From Sphingomonas sp. NBWT7 (GTDB lineage Bacteria; Pseudomonadota; Alphaproteobacteria; Sphingomonadales; Sphingomonadaceae), in NCBI RefSeq assembly GCF_014217605.1, contig NZ_CP043639.1:1015501-1079500 (forward strand): a DNA stretch of 64,000 nt, given 5' to 3'. A program made the translations under genes and the position numbers. The notes under the pieces are model-generated. The model was not told where the DNA came from. It made no database searches and saw nothing but the letters and a program-made list of their open reading frames with translations. Within the stretch, counting starts at the first letter, position 1; each line of letters opens with the position of its first letter. This document shows positions 24,814 to 35,233 of this stretch, in pieces.

Positions 24814-25991
24814 TCCTGCCGCGCGCCGTGTGGCGCGACCGCCCCGGCCTCGACGCGCTCGCCGACGCGCTCGGCGCGGCGAACGGCGACGCGCGCTACG
24901 TCGGCGGCGCGGTGCGCGACACGCTGCTCGGCCTCGACGTCGCCGATATCGACATCGCAACGCGCCACACACCGGCTGATGTCGTCGCGCGGCTCGAGGC
25001 GGCCGGCATCCGTGCAATCCCTACCGGCATTGCCCACGGAACCGTCACCGCCGTGTCCGCCGGCACGGTGGTGGAAGTGACGACGCTGCGCGAGGACGTC
25101 GAGACCGACGGGCGCCACGCGACGGTCGCCTTCACCGACGATTGGCAGGCCGATGCCGCGCGGCGCGATTTCACGATCAACGCGCTCTACGCCGATCCGC
25201 TGACCGGCGCGGTGTTCGACTATTTCGGTGGCCTGGACGATCTCGCCGAACGGCGCGTGCGTTTCATCGGCGATCCCTACCGCCGGATCGCGGAGGATCA
25301 CCTGCGGATCCTGCGCTTCTTCCGCTTCCACGCGCGTTTCGGCGACGTGATCGATCGGCCGGGGCTAGACGCCTGTACCGATCGCGCGAACGACCTGATG
25401 GCGCTGTCGCGCGAGCGGGTGGCGGCAGAGCTGCTTAAGCTGCTCGTCGCGCGCAATGCCGTGCCCGTCGTCGCGCTGATGATCGAGCGCGGCATTTTCC
25501 GCCCCGTCCTGCCCGAAATCACCGACGCTGCCGCACTGGCCGCCCTGGCCGCGCGCGAGCAAGCCGCGGGCGTCGCACCCGATCCGATCCGCCGCCTCGC
25601 AACGCTGATCCCGTGTGCAGATGCCGAAACCATCGGCGCGCGGCTTCGGCTGTCGAACGCCGATCGCAAGCGGCTCGTCGCCGCATCGGCCGGTGCGGGT
25701 GACGAGGGCGCGCGCGCGCTCGCCTACCGCTACGGCACCACCCAGGCGATCGATCGGCTGCTCGTCGCCGGCGCCCCGCTCGACGACATCGCCGAATGGA
25801 CGCCCCCGCGCCTGCCGATCGGCGGCGGCGAGATCGTCGCGCGCGGGGTCGCGCGGGGTCCGGACGTCGCGTGCGTGCTGCGTGAAGTCGAGTCGCGCTG
25901 GATCGCGGAGGGTTTCCCGGAAGCCGATCGCGTGGCAGCGATCGCCGACGCCGTCACGGCTCAGTCGGTGCACGCCGCCAGTAACGCATAG
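24801..25991 (+). CDS. cca: CCA tRNA nucleotidyltransferase
   Basis: A 396-aa class II enzyme that adds or repairs the 3' CCA of tRNA. The start is ATG 24801 (13-nt overlap with the NUDIX gene); GTG 24810, which gives a GTGA overlap, is an alternative. The catalytic head has YVGGAVRDTLLG and DIDIATRHTP (the GG and DxD motif), followed by DFTINALYADP and LRILRFFRFHARFG of the neck. The end of the gene overlaps the end of the convergent GGDEF-EAL gene by 31 nt. Confidence 0.95.
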   Translation: MAGVILPRAVWRDRPGLDALADALGAANGDARYVGGAVRDTLLGLDVADIDIATRHTPADVVARLEAAGIRAIPTGIAHGTVTAVSAGTVVEVTTLREDVETDGRHATVAFTDDWQADAARRDFTINALYADPLTGAVFDYFGGLDDLAERRVRFIGDPYRRIAEDHLRILRFFRFHARFGDVIDRPGLDACTDRANDLMALSRERVAAELLKLLVARNAVPVVALMIERGIFRPVLPEITDAAALAALAAREQAAGVAPDPIRRLATLIPCADAETIGARLRLSNADRKRLVAASAGAGDEGARALAYRYGTTQAIDRLLVAGAPLDDIAEWTPPRLPIGGGEIVARGVARGPDVACVLREVESRWIAEGFPEADRVAAIADAVTAQSVHAASNA

Positions 25992-27646
25992 GCCTCGTCC
26001 GCGGCCAGCGGCCGGGCATAGGCATAACCCTGGCCATAGGTGCAACCGAGCGCCGCCAACGTCTGTCCCAGCTCCTGCGTCTCGATCCCCTCGGCCACCG
26101 TCTCCATGCCAAGCGCACTGGCGAGCCCGAGCACCGCGCGTACGATCGCGATTTTGTCGCGATCGGCGAGCATGCCGGTAACGAAGCTGCGGTCGATCTT
26201 GAGGATGTCGATCGGCAGTTTCTGGAGATAGGCGAGGTTCGAATAGCCCGTCCCGAAATCGTCCATCGCGATCGTCGCGCCGGTCGCCTTCAGCGCGCGC
26301 AACACCTCGGCGTTGCCGTCCGGATCGGCGATCAGCGCGCTTTCGGTCAGCTCCAGCTTCAGCCGCTCGCCCGCCAATCCGTGACGCGCCAGCGCTTCCG
26401 TAACCAGCGGCGCGACGCCGTCGCGTTGCAGCTGGATCGGCGACAAATTCACCGCCACCGCGACGCCGCAATCGCCCCCCGCTCGCGCGTCCCACGCTGC
26501 CAGCGTGCGCAGCGCCTCGTCGATGGCCCATCGGCCCAGCGGCACGATCAGCCCCGATTCCTCGGCGACCGGAATGAATTGCGCCGGCGGCACGTCGTTG
26601 CCATTCTCGTCCACCCAGCGGGCGAGCGCCTCGAATGCTACGATCCGTCTGGTCGATAGGTCACAGATCGGCTGATAGTGAAGACGAAGCTGTTTCGCCT
26701 CGATCGCACGGCGTAGCGCTGTCTCCATCGCGAACTGCTCGCGCGCACGATCGAGCGCGTCGGTCTGGTACGCCTCGGCCTGGCCCGTTTCCTTGGATCG
26801 GCGCACCGCGAACTGCGCGTGGCGGATGATGTCCTCGGCATCGCCGATCGCGTCCGCGCCGAAGGCGACACCGATCGAGCACGATACCCGAATCTCGAAC
26901 TCGCTGAGCCGGAACGGCGTCGCAAGCACTTGGCGAACGCGGCGCGCGACGTTGTCGGCCTCCGATCGGTCCTGATCGAGCGCCAGCAAGATGCCGAATT
27001 CGTCGCCGCCGATCCGCCCCAATCCGTCGCAGGCACGCAGGGCGCCCTTGATCCGCCGCGCGACGGTGATCAGCAGCTCGTCGCCGGCCATGCTGCCCAG
27101 GCACGAATTGACCCGCCCGAACCGGTCCAGATCGACGACCAGCACGGCATAATCGGTGGTCCCTGCCTCGATCATTTGCTCCAACCGGTCACCGAAGCCG
27201 GCGCGGTTCGGCAGCCCGGTCAGGCTGTCGGTCGTCATCTCGCGGCGCAAATTGACTTCGGTGCGCATCTCGCCCGTCTGATCGATCAGCGTCACCAGAC
27301 AGCGCGGGCCGTTGGCGGTCGCGACCCGCGCCAGCGTCACCTCGAAATGACGCTGCTCGACCGCGTCTCCGACCGCCCACGGCAGTTGCAGCCGCAGCGC
27401 CTGCCCGGCGAGGAACGCGACGATTCTCGCCCCCAGATCGCGCGCCAGGATCGATGTGTCCGCCGTGCTTCCAAGTCCCAGCCGGCGAAACGTGCCGTTG
27501 GGTAGGTCGAACCGTAGCCCGTCGTCCGTGACGCTCACGACCACCGCCGCGATCGGCAGCAGCTCGAGCGCGCCCTCGGCCGCCGTATTCCCGGGCGGCA
27601 GGGTCGGCTCGTCGGCAGGCAGCCGGGGGGCGACGGATAAGCGCAT
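25961..27646 (-). CDS. Diguanylate cyclase/phosphodiesterase (GGDEF-EAL)
   Basis: A 561-aa cyclic-di-GMP turnover protein. An N-terminal PAS-like region (about residues 20-130) precedes a GGDEF domain with the intact IGGDEF motif and the NRAGFGDRL start, then an EAL domain with the intact FEALARW motif, DDFGTGYSNLAYL and KIDRSFV. Both catalytic signatures are present, so it may synthesise and degrade c-di-GMP or have one domain as sensor. There is no membrane segment. Its 3' end overlaps cca on the opposite strand by 31 nt. Confidence 0.93.
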   Translation of the reverse strand: MRLSVAPRLPADEPTLPPGNTAAEGALELLPIAAVVVSVTDDGLRFDLPNGTFRRLGLGSTADTSILARDLGARIVAFLAGQALRLQLPWAVGDAVEQRHFEVTLARVATANGPRCLVTLIDQTGEMRTEVNLRREMTTDSLTGLPNRAGFGDRLEQMIEAGTTDYAVLVVDLDRFGRVNSCLGSMAGDELLITVARRIKGALRACDGLGRIGGDEFGILLALDQDRSEADNVARRVRQVLATPFRLSEFEIRVSCSIGVAFGADAIGDAEDIIRHAQFAVRRSKETGQAEAYQTDALDRAREQFAMETALRRAIEAKQLRLHYQPICDLSTRRIVAFEALARWVDENGNDVPPAQFIPVAEESGLIVPLGRWAIDEALRTLAAWDARAGGDCGVAVAVNLSPIQLQRDGVAPLVTEALARHGLAGERLKLELTESALIADPDGNAEVLRALKATGATIAMDDFGTGYSNLAYLQKLPIDILKIDRSFVTGMLADRDKIAIVRAVLGLASALGMETVAEGIETQELGQTLAALGCTYGQGYAYARPLAADEAYALLAACTD

Positions 27647-27700
27647 TAGCCCCGCGCTAGAGCGTGCCCGGTTAAGGTTCGCCTAATCCATTCTAACGAC

Positions 27701-29956
27701 TTAGGCGAAGCGATTGTCGCGCGGGAAGCCCGTCGGCGGCATCCGACCCGCCGCGCCGCGCGCGGTGCGCCACGCCGTCAGATCGGTCTCGGTCCGGGTG
27801 CGTCCCGTATCGCCGCCCATCGGCCAGCTCAGCCCGTCCGCGAAGCGGAAGGTGATCGCATCGCTTAAGCCCCCGTCGCGATACCGTTGCAGCTGCGCGC
27901 CCTGCCCGCGGCTCATCTGCGGCAGTTCGCCGAGCGGGAAGACCAGCATCTTGCGGTTGTCGCCGATCGCCGCGACGTAATCGTCGCCCGCGGCGATCGG
28001 CCGCACGATGATCAGTTTCGCGCCGACCCGCGGCGTCAGTACCGTCTTGCCCTTGCGCGTCTCGGCGACGACGTCGGCCACCGGCACGACGAAGCCACGC
28101 CCGTCGCTCGCCGCCACCAGCAGCCGCCCGTCGCGCTCGGCGCGCAGCAGCCGCGTGATGCCGACCCCGCCGTCGAGGTCGATGCTCGCGCGCACCGGCT
28201 CGCCAAAACCGCGCCCGCCCGGCAGCTTATCCGCCGCCAGCGTGTAGAAACGCCCGTTCTCCGCCGCGAGCAGCAGCTTGTCGGTGGTCTGCGCGTGAAA
28301 CGCGAACGCCGGACCATCGCCCTCCTTGAACTTAAGCGTCTCGGCGGAGGCGAGGTCGACGTGCCCGCGCATCGCACGGATCCAGCCGCGCTGCGACAGG
28401 ATCACGGTGATCGGCTCGCGCTCGATCATCGCCTCCAGCGGGATCTCGCGTGCGGGCGCCGCCTCCTCGATCGTCGTGCGCCGTTTGCCCAGCACCGTCT
28501 CGGGGCCGTAGCGGTCGCGCACCGCGGCGAGATCCTTCTTCAGCCGTGTCCGCTGGCGCTGCTCCGATCCCAGCAACAGCTGCAGGCTGGCCTGCTCCTT
28601 CTCCAGGCTCGTCTGCTCGCGCCGCAGCGCCATTTCTTCCAGCTTGCGCAAGCTGCGCAGCCGCATGTTGAGGATCGCCTCGGCCTGCCGATCGGTCAGC
28701 GCGAATTCGGCGATCATCACCGGCTTGGGCTCGTCCTCGTTGCGGATGATCTCGATCACCCGGTCGAGGTTGAGGAAAGCGGTGATATATCCCGCTACCA
28801 GCTCCAGCCGGTCGGCGATCTTCGCTAGCCGATGCTCGGTGCGCCGCCGCAGGACGACGAACTGATGTTCGGTCCACGCCTGCAACGCCTCGGCCAGGCT
28901 CATCACCCGCGGCGTGCGCCGCGCGTCGAGCACGTTCAGGTTGAGCGGCACGCGCGTCTCGAGGTCCGACAGGCGGAATAGTCCATCCATCAGCAGCTGC
29001 GGATCGACCGTGCGGCTGCGCGGCTCGAGCACCAGTCGGATCGCGGCATCCGATTCATCGCGCACGTCGGCCAAGATCGGAAACTTCTTGTCGTTCACCA
29101 GCCCGGCGATCTGCTCGATCAGCTTGCCCTTCGCGATGCCGTACGGAATCTCGTCGACGACGATCTGCCAGCCGCCGCCCTTCTCCTTCTCGACCTGCCA
29201 GCGGCAGCGCACGCGGAACGATCCGCGCCCCGTGGCATAGGCCTCGCGAATGATCGCCGGCGGATCGACGATGATCCCGCCGGTCGGGAAATCCGGCCCC
29301 GCGACGAACGCCAGCGGATCGGCCGCGGGATCGTCGATAAGCGCGATCGCGGCGTCGATCAGCTCGGCGGCATTGTGCGGCGGAATGCTCGTCGCCATCC
29401 CCACCGCGATGCCGCTCGCACCGTTCGCCAGCAGATTGGGGAACAGGCCGGGGAACAGCTCGGGCTCCTGCTCCTCGCCGTTGTAGGTCGGGCGGAAGCC
29501 GACGGCGTCCTCGTCGAGCCCGTCCATCAGGTCGATCGCGACCTGCGTCAGCCGCGCCTCGGTGTAGCGGTAGGCGGCGGCGTTATCGCCGTCGATGTTG
29601 CCGAAATTGCCCTGTCCGTCGACCAGCGGATAGCGCAGCGCAAAATCCTGCGCGAGCCGCACCATCGCATCATAGACCGATTGGTCGCCGTGCGGATGGT
29701 ATTTGCCGATCACGTCACCGACGACGCGCGCGCATTTCTTATACCCTTGGCTAGGATCGAGCCGCAGCAGGCGCATCGCCCACAGCAGGCGCCGGTGCAC
29801 AGGCTTCAGGCCGTCGCGCACATCGGGAAGTGACCGCGCGGTAATCGTCGACAGCGCGTAGACGAGATAGCGCTCGGACAGCGCCGAATCGAACGGCGCA
29901 TCGAATATCCCGACGGGCGGATTGTCGGGCGGCAGGATCGTCGCGTCGGTCGGCAT
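27701..29956 (-). CDS. parC: DNA topoisomerase IV subunit A
   Basis: A 751-aa type IIA topoisomerase subunit that decatenates chromosomes. The winged-helix region contains [18 protein letters not shown] and the active tyrosine is in [10 protein letters not shown]. The C-terminal part holds the beta-pinwheel blades (for example [11 protein letters not shown] and [11 protein letters not shown]). In the quinolone-resistance region the position of Ser80 in E. coli ParC is Gln here, as is usual in alphaproteobacteria. It reads away from the alpha/beta hydrolase gene at 30158. Confidence 0.96.
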   Translation of the reverse strand: MPTDATILPPDNPPVGIFDAPFDSALSERYLVYALSTITARSLPDVRDGLKPVHRRLLWAMRLLRLDPSQGYKKCARVVGDVIGKYHPHGDQSVYDAMVRLAQDFALRYPLVDGQGNFGNIDGDNAAAYRYTEARLTQVAIDLMDGLDEDAVGFRPTYNGEEQEPELFPGLFPNLLANGASGIAVGMATSIPPHNAAELIDAAIALIDDPAADPLAFVAGPDFPTGGIIVDPPAIIREAYATGRGSFRVRCRWQVEKEKGGGWQIVVDEIPYGIAKGKLIEQIAGLVNDKKFPILADVRDESDAAIRLVLEPRSRTVDPQLLMDGLFRLSDLETRVPLNLNVLDARRTPRVMSLAEALQAWTEHQFVVLRRRTEHRLAKIADRLELVAGYITAFLNLDRVIEIIRNEDEPKPVMIAEFALTDRQAEAILNMRLRSLRKLEEMALRREQTSLEKEQASLQLLLGSEQRQRTRLKKDLAAVRDRYGPETVLGKRRTTIEEAAPAREIPLEAMIEREPITVILSQRGWIRAMRGHVDLASAETLKFKEGDGPAFAFHAQTTDKLLLAAENGRFYTLAADKLPGGRGFGEPVRASIDLDGGVGITRLLRAERDGRLLVAASDGRGFVVPVADVVAETRKGKTVLTPRVGAKLIIVRPIAAGDDYVAAIGDNRKMLVFPLGELPQMSRGQGAQLQRYRDGGLSDAITFRFADGLSWPMGGDTGRTRTETDLTAWRTARGAAGRMPPTGFPRDNRFA

Positions 29957-30157
29957 CCCCGCGTGCTAGCAGCACCGACGCTTGTTCCACAACCGTTCCG
30001 CCCTGATCGACCCGCGACCCGCGGACCGCCTCAGCGCTTCGCGCGGCTCAGTCGGCACGCAGACATGCCGCGAGCGTGACCAAGCAAGGTAGCGTCGCTT
30101 CCGACAAGCCGTCATGGTGCCGGCCGACTTCGCCCAGCATATTTGGATCAAACGCCC

Positions 30158-31120
30158 GTGCCCCGATACCTGCGCACCATCTTCGCCGGCAACATCTGCG
30201 TGCTGCTTGCCACGGCGCTGTGCGTCGCGTCATGTTCGCCGACGACGATGACGCGCACGTCCGAACCTGCGCCTGCAAAGGCGTTCACCCCGCTCACCTG
30301 GGCGGATCTCACCGTACGCCCGCGTCCGAAGGCGGACGCGACGATCGCCTACGGCAGCGATCAGATGCAGAAGATCGACCTGTGGCGTCCGTCCGGCGAG
30401 GGGCCGCACCCCGTCGTGCTGATGGTTCACGGCGGCTGCTGGCAGACGAAGATCGCCGATCGCTCGCTGATGGACTGGATCGCCGGCGATCTGCGCGACG
30501 CCGGCATCGCGGTGTGGAACATCGACTATCGCGGCGTCGATCGCGCCGGCGGCGGCTATCCCGGCACCTTCGCCGATGCTGCCGCTGCCGCCGATCGGCT
30601 GGCGACCGCCGCGCAAGAGTACGACCTCGATCTCACCCGCGTCGTCGCCGTCGGCCATTCCGCGGGCGGGCATCTCGCCTTGTGGCTCGCCGCTCGCGTG
30701 AAACTCTCTTCGAAAAGCCCGCTCGTCGCCGCCAACCCGCTCAAGATCGCGCATGTCGTCAGCCTCGGCGGCCTGCCCGATCTCGAAGCTACCGCCGCCA
30801 GCCCCGACAACGGCTGCGGTACCGACGTTGTCGCGAAGCTCGTCGGCACCGACCGGGCAGACCCCTATGCCGATACCTCGGTCCCCCGCCTCCTCCCGCT
30901 CGGCGTGCCGCAAACGCTCGTCAACGGCCGCGAGGACAGGATCATCCCTTATCGCATGGCGACCGACTACGTCGCCCGCGCGACGGCGGCGGGGGACCGC
31001 GTCGAGCTGGTGACCATTCCCGCCACCGGGCATGTCGAGCTCGTCACGCCGGACAGCGCGGCGTGGCAGGACACGAGGCGCCGCATCCTCGCCCTGCTCG
31101 GCCGTCCCGCCGCGCGCTGA
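30158..31120 (+). CDS. Lipoprotein alpha/beta hydrolase
   Basis: A 320-aa predicted lipoprotein esterase. The start is GTG 30158; TTG 30143 would only add a few residues. A signal peptide ends in a lipobox (CVASC), so the protein should be anchored to a membrane. The fold motifs are HGGCW near the N-terminus (oxyanion hole of the arylformamidase-like group), the nucleophile elbow GHSAGGHLA, and the His in PATGHVELV. The substrate is unknown. The next gene, purC, starts 110 nt downstream. Confidence 0.85.
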   Translation: MPRYLRTIFAGNICVLLATALCVASCSPTTMTRTSEPAPAKAFTPLTWADLTVRPRPKADATIAYGSDQMQKIDLWRPSGEGPHPVVLMVHGGCWQTKIADRSLMDWIAGDLRDAGIAVWNIDYRGVDRAGGGYPGTFADAAAAADRLATAAQEYDLDLTRVVAVGHSAGGHLALWLAARVKLSSKSPLVAANPLKIAHVVSLGGLPDLEATAASPDNGCGTDVVAKLVGTDRADPYADTSVPRLLPLGVPQTLVNGREDRIIPYRMATDYVARATAAGDRVELVTIPATGHVELVTPDSAAWQDTRRRILALLGRPAAR

Positions 31121-31229
31121 TTGCGCGGCGCCCCCCCGTCGCATATAGCCCGCGGCGACTATCAGCCCCGGCCGCGCGGCATAGGCTCGCGCATGCCGGG
31201 GCGCTTCGTTTGACGGGAAGGGCACGCGG

Positions 31230-32009
31230 ATGGCGCGCAGGCGGCAGATCTACGAAGGCAAGGCGAAGATCCTCTACGAGGGTCCCGAGCCCGGCACGCT
31301 GATCCAGTATTTCAAGGACGACGCCACCGCCTTCAACGCGCAGAAGAAGGGCACGATCAACGGGAAGGGCGTGCTCAACAACCGCATCAGCGAGCACATC
31401 TTCACGCTGCTCGGCACAATCGGCGTGCCGACCCACTTCATCCGTCGGCTCAACATGCGCGAGCAGCTGATCCGCCAGGTCGAGATCGTCCCGATCGAGG
31501 TGATGGTGCGCAACGTCGCCGCGGGTACGCTGTCGAAGCGGCTCGGGATCGAGGAAGGGACTCAGCTGCCCCGCACGATCATCGAATATGCCTACAAGTC
31601 GGACGAACTCGGCGATCCGATGATCTCGGACGAGCATATCGCGGCGTTCGGCTGGGCCAGCCAGGAGGAAATGCACGACATCGCGGACCTGGCGATCCGC
31701 GTGAACGATTTCCTGTGCGGCCTGTTCGCGGGCGTCGGCATCCGCCTCGTTGACTTCAAGCTCGAGTTCGGTCGCATCTGGGACAATGACTACGGGCGCA
31801 TCATCCTTGCGGACGAGATCAGCCCCGATTGCTGCCGCCTGTGGGACATGACGAGCAACGAGAAGCTCGACAAGGATCGCTTCCGCCGCGATCTCGGCGG
31901 CGAGGTCGAGGCGTATCAGGAGGTTGCGCGTCGCCTCGGCCTGCTGCCCGACGGCGGCGAGACGGCGGTGCTCGACATGGCCGAACATCGCGAGCGGCGC
32001 GGCAAGTAA
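31230..32009 (+). CDS. purC: Phosphoribosylaminoimidazole-succinocarboxamide synthase
   Basis: A 259-aa SAICAR synthetase that couples CAIR with aspartate using ATP. Family signatures are [11 protein letters not shown] at the N-terminus, [17 protein letters not shown] with [19 protein letters not shown] in the middle and [13 protein letters not shown] near the end. Length is typical. It heads a plus-strand purine block with purS and purQ, though purL is not in this window. Confidence 0.97.
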   Translation: MARRRQIYEGKAKILYEGPEPGTLIQYFKDDATAFNAQKKGTINGKGVLNNRISEHIFTLLGTIGVPTHFIRRLNMREQLIRQVEIVPIEVMVRNVAAGTLSKRLGIEEGTQLPRTIIEYAYKSDELGDPMISDEHIAAFGWASQEEMHDIADLAIRVNDFLCGLFAGVGIRLVDFKLEFGRIWDNDYGRIILADEISPDCCRLWDMTSNEKLDKDRFRRDLGGEVEAYQEVARRLGLLPDGGETAVLDMAEHRERRGK

Positions 32010-32081
32010 GTCGCGCGGCCGGGCGCATGCATCGTCCGGCAACGGTTGCGATCGGACGAGGCATCTTATAGCGGATCGGCC

Positions 32082-32312
32082 ATGAAATTGCGCATCCACG
32101 TCACGCTCAAGCCCGGCGTCCTCGATCCCCAGGGCAAGGCGATCGAGCACGCGCTCGCCGGGCTCGGCTTCACCGGCATTGCCGGCGCGCGCGTCGGCAA
32201 GCTGATCGAGCTCGACGTCGCCGACGAGACCGACGACGCGCAGGTCGATGCGATGTGCCGCCAGCTGCTCGCGAATACGGTGATCGAGAACTACCGGATT
32301 GAGCACGCATGA
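32082..32312 (+). CDS. purS: Phosphoribosylformylglycinamidine synthase subunit PurS
   Basis: A 76-aa small subunit that bridges PurQ and the short PurL of the three-part FGAM synthetase. The start [18 protein letters not shown] is the family N-terminus, and the tail [13 protein letters not shown] closes it. Length fits the stand-alone PurS. The stop overlaps the ATG of purQ (ATGA), so the two are coupled. Confidence 0.96.
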   Translation: MKLRIHVTLKPGVLDPQGKAIEHALAGLGFTGIAGARVGKLIELDVADETDDAQVDAMCRQLLANTVIENYRIEHA

Positions 32313-32974
32313 AGACGGCGGTCGTCGTCTTCCCGGGGTCGAACTGCGATCGCGACATCGCCGTCGCGCTGGAAAGCGTTACGGGCCGCAAGCCCGACAT
32401 GGTCTGGCACGGCGAGACGTCGCTGCCCGACGGCGTGGGCCTCGTCGCGCTGCCGGGCGGCTTCTCCTACGGCGATTACCTGCGCTCGGGCGCGATGGCG
32501 GCACGCTCGCCGATCATGCGTGCCGTGGCGGACGCATCCGCGCGCGGCCTGCCGATCCTCGGCATCTGCAACGGCTTCCAGGTGCTGACCGAGGCGGGGC
32601 TGCTGCCCGGCGCGCTGATGCGCAACGCGGGACTCAACTTCGTCTGTCGCGACGTGCCGCTAACGGTGGAGAATGCCGACAGCCGCTTCACCTCGCGCTA
32701 CATCGCGGGCGAGACGATCCTCGTCCCCGTCGCGCATCACGACGGCAATTACGTCGCCGACGCCGACACGCTCGACCGGATCGAAGGGGACGGCCGCGTC
32801 GCCTTCCGCTATGCCGGCGAGACCAACGGCTCCGCGCGCCGTATCGCGGGCATCCTTAACGACGCAGGTAACGTTCTGGGAATGATGCCCCACCCCGAAC
32901 GCCGCATCGAACCGGCCCATGGCGGCACCGACGGCCGCCGCCTGTTCGAAGGGCTGCTGGAGCTTGTCGGTTGA
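32309..32974 (+). CDS. purQ: Phosphoribosylformylglycinamidine synthase subunit PurQ
   Basis: A 221-aa glutaminase subunit delivering ammonia to PurL in purine synthesis. The class I glutamine amidotransferase triad is visible: Cys in GICNGFQVL, and the His-x-Glu pair in [11 protein letters not shown]. The N-terminal [12 protein letters not shown] is typical. Its stop overlaps the TTG of the next gene, the methyltransferase (TTGA). Confidence 0.96.
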   Translation: MKTAVVVFPGSNCDRDIAVALESVTGRKPDMVWHGETSLPDGVGLVALPGGFSYGDYLRSGAMAARSPIMRAVADASARGLPILGICNGFQVLTEAGLLPGALMRNAGLNFVCRDVPLTVENADSRFTSRYIAGETILVPVAHHDGNYVADADTLDRIEGDGRVAFRYAGETNGSARRIAGILNDAGNVLGMMPHPERRIEPAHGGTDGRRLFEGLLELVG

Positions 32975-33948
32975 CGGATACGTCGGAGACGGAACTCGCC
33001 ACCGCGGACCGTTTCGACGCAGATCGTTATTGCGCCGCCAACCCCGACGTTGCCGATTATGTCGCGGCCGGCGGCGATGCGCGGCAGCATTTCGTCGATT
33101 ACGGAATGGCGGAGCGGCGTCGGCAAATGACCGCCGAGGCGTTTGACCGGCAGGCGAAGCTTCCGGAGCTTCGCTACGCGGCGTTCAGGTCGATCCTCGA
33201 GCCCTTAGCCGGCGCAGGCGGCGATTTCCGCTTTGCAGTGTGCGAGAACGCCTTCCCGATCGTGTATGGCGACACCGCCTACGATCTCAACATGTACGAT
33301 CGCGAGTCGGCGAACTGCGGCTTCGGGCCGTTCGTCGAAGAAGTGCGCGCCAACCCCAACAAGCTCTACGCCGATATCGGTTGCGGCCGGCGCGATGCGA
33401 AGGAAGACAATTGCCTCTATCTAGAGGTCTATCCTTCAGTCTCTGCCGACCTAGTGATGGCCCCGTCGACCCGCTATCCGATCGCGTCGAACTCGCTCGA
33501 TGGGATCGGCTGTTTCGCCGTGCTCGAACATGTCGAGGATCCGTGGGCGGTGGTCGCCGAATTTCATCGCATGCTCAAGCCGGGGGGTAAGGTCTTTATC
33601 GACTGGCCGTTCCTGCAGCCGGTTCACGGCTATCCCTCGCACTTCTACAATGCGACGCGCGACGGGCTGCGGCGGATGTTCGAGGGTCGGTTCGCGATTG
33701 ATGAGCTCGATACCTTTCCGAACCAGACGCCAGCGCACACGCTACATTGGATTTTGTCGGTGCTGCTGGGCGACTTAGCCGAGCGCGCGCCCGACACCTT
33801 TGCCAAAGTTCGCGACATGTCGGTTGGCGCGCTCGCCGGCGCACCGCCGGAAGATGCGCTGTGGCGGGGCATCGTCGATCAGCTTTCGCCCGAAACGGTG
33901 ATGGCGCTCGCCTGCGGCAATTCGCTGATCGGTCGCAAGCTCGACTAA
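32971..33948 (+). CDS. SAM-dependent methyltransferase with N-terminal surface-glycan-type repeat motif
   Basis: A 325-aa protein. The start is TTG 32971, overlapping the purQ stop, which couples it to purine genes. The first about 50 residues hold [20 protein letters not shown], a motif common at the N-terminus of large glycosyltransferases and glycan-processing proteins. The rest is a Rossmann methyltransferase with ADIGCG, the segment [18 protein letters not shown] and [13 protein letters not shown]. Methyltransferases of this kind often modify surface sugars or lipids. Coupling to purQ may simply share transcription; the substrate is not known. Confidence 0.8.
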   Translation: MTDTSETELATADRFDADRYCAANPDVADYVAAGGDARQHFVDYGMAERRRQMTAEAFDRQAKLPELRYAAFRSILEPLAGAGGDFRFAVCENAFPIVYGDTAYDLNMYDRESANCGFGPFVEEVRANPNKLYADIGCGRRDAKEDNCLYLEVYPSVSADLVMAPSTRYPIASNSLDGIGCFAVLEHVEDPWAVVAEFHRMLKPGGKVFIDWPFLQPVHGYPSHFYNATRDGLRRMFEGRFAIDELDTFPNQTPAHTLHWILSVLLGDLAERAPDTFAKVRDMSVGALAGAPPEDALWRGIVDQLSPETVMALACGNSLIGRKLD

Positions 33949-33951
33949 CAT

Positions 33952-34707
33952 TCAAACCTTGGCGCCGAACGGGGTAAAGTCGGTCGCGTCGTCGAACACG
34001 TCGATCCCCTCGGCGCGCTTCAGCCAGCCGATGACCAGATAGGTCAGCGGCGTCAGCACCACCTCCCACGCGACCTTCAGCGCCCATTGCGTGAACAGCA
34101 CGGTCACGACCAATTCTGTCGTCCAACCCTGCGCACCGAGGAAGGCGAGCGGATAGAAGATCAGGCTGTCGATCCCCTGCCCCGCGATCGTCGAGCCGAT
34201 CGTGCGCATCCACAGGTGCCGGCCGCCGGTCGCGAGTTTCATCCGCGCGAGGACGTATGAATTGACGAACTCGCCCGCCCAAAAGGCGCACATGCTCGCA
34301 AAGACGATCCGCGGCACTTGGCCAAAAACCGATTCATATGCCGCCTGGTTGGTCCAGTCGGGCGCAGGGGGCAGCGCGACGACCACCCATGCCATCAGCG
34401 CCATGAACACCGTCGCTGCGAACCCCGCCCAGATCACCCGCCGCGCCCGCGCATAGCCGTATACCTCGGTCAGCACGTCGCCGATCACATAGCCGACGGG
34501 AAAGAACAGGATGCCCGCCCCGAACGGCCAATAGCCGACGCCGGGCAGCCAGATTTGCGCCACCTTGCCGGCGCCGAGCACGTTCGACAGCAGCAGGATC
34601 GCGACGAACGCCGCCATCACGAAATCGTAGAAGCGCAGCGCCCGCCCGCGCAGCGCATCGGCCGACACGCGGCCCACCGTTTCCCCCTCGATCATGGCCG
34701 CAATCAT
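33952..34707 (-). CDS. Queuosine precursor transporter (YhhQ family)
   Basis: A 251-aa integral membrane protein of the VUT/QPTR family with about six hydrophobic helices. Characteristic segments are the first helix with FVAILLLSNVLGAGK, the PFGAGILFFPVGYVIGDVLTEVYGY stretch, the FWAGEFVNSYVLARMK loop and IDSLIFYPLAF. Relatives take up preQ0/preQ1 or other deazapurines for tRNA modification. The start is set at ATG 34707; a TTG 24 nt upstream is also open. The end lies 3 nt from that of the convergent methyltransferase gene. Confidence 0.85.
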   Translation of the reverse strand: MIAAMIEGETVGRVSADALRGRALRFYDFVMAAFVAILLLSNVLGAGKVAQIWLPGVGYWPFGAGILFFPVGYVIGDVLTEVYGYARARRVIWAGFAATVFMALMAWVVVALPPAPDWTNQAAYESVFGQVPRIVFASMCAFWAGEFVNSYVLARMKLATGGRHLWMRTIGSTIAGQGIDSLIFYPLAFLGAQGWTTELVVTVLFTQWALKVAWEVVLTPLTYLVIGWLKRAEGIDVFDDATDFTPFGAKV

Positions 34708-34756
34708 GCCGACGGTTTCGCCCGCCCGCAATCCGCGCTAACGCCCGTTCCCGCGC

Positions 34757-34833
34757 GCGCCCGTAGCTCAGTTGGATAGAGCACGAGCCTTCTAAGCTTG
34801 GGGCCGCAGGTTCGATTCCTGCCGGGCGCGCCA
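34757..34833 (+). tRNA. tRNA-Arg (anticodon TCT)
   Basis: A 77-nt tRNA with encoded CCA. The acceptor arm GCGCCCG pairs with CGGGCGC, the D arm GCTC/GAGC, the anticodon stem CGAGC/GCTTG, and the T arm GCAGG/CCTGC with TTCGATT loop. The anticodon loop CTTCTAA has TCT at its centre, reading AGA. The variable loop is 5 nt. No repeat of the 3' end was seen nearby, so there is no sign of integration. Confidence 0.95.
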
Positions 34834-34847
34834 ACAGGGAACAGGCG

Positions 34848-35165
34848 ATGGCCGTTTACGTCGACGATGCGCGCAACCCGTTTCGCGGCCACCTGATGTG
34901 CCACATGATCGCCGATACGCTCGACGAGCTGCACGCGATGGCAGACGCGATCGGGATGGAGCGGCGCTGGTTCCAGCCGCGCAGCTTTCCGCACTACGAT
35001 CTGCCGCAGGCACAGCGCCGCGCGGCGCTCGACCTCGGCGCCGTACCGGTCGATCGGCGCGGCATCGTCCATGTCATGCGGCGGCTGCGCGCCGATCCGA
35101 CGTTCGTCGCCGCGATGCATCACGCGCGCGGGGAAACGTTCCCGCAGGCGGCCGATCCGCGCTGA
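34848..35165 (+). CDS. DUF4031 domain protein
   Basis: A 105-aa small protein that fits the DUF4031 family over its full length: the N-terminal MAVYVDDARNP, then CHMIADTLDELHAMAD with conserved His and Asp, and QPRSFPHYDLPQAQRRAA. The function is unknown. It starts 15 nt after the tRNA and may be read from the same promoter as the downstream membrane protein. Confidence 0.85.
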   Translation: MAVYVDDARNPFRGHLMCHMIADTLDELHAMADAIGMERRWFQPRSFPHYDLPQAQRRAALDLGAVPVDRRGIVHVMRRLRADPTFVAAMHHARGETFPQAADPR

Positions 35166-35233
35166 TCCACGTCAAGTCCCGCAACGGGCGCCTCGCCGGC
35201 GAGTTGTTTGCGCAGGACAAGGGGAAACAGCGA

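Noticed and set aside
31108..31130. 8-bp hairpin overlapping the stop of the alpha/beta hydrolase
   Set aside because: Part of the stem lies in the coding sequence and no T-run follows; too weak to call a terminator.
34757..34833. tRNA-Arg as an integration site
   Set aside because: No repeat of the tRNA 3' end, no integrase and no foreign-looking genes nearby.
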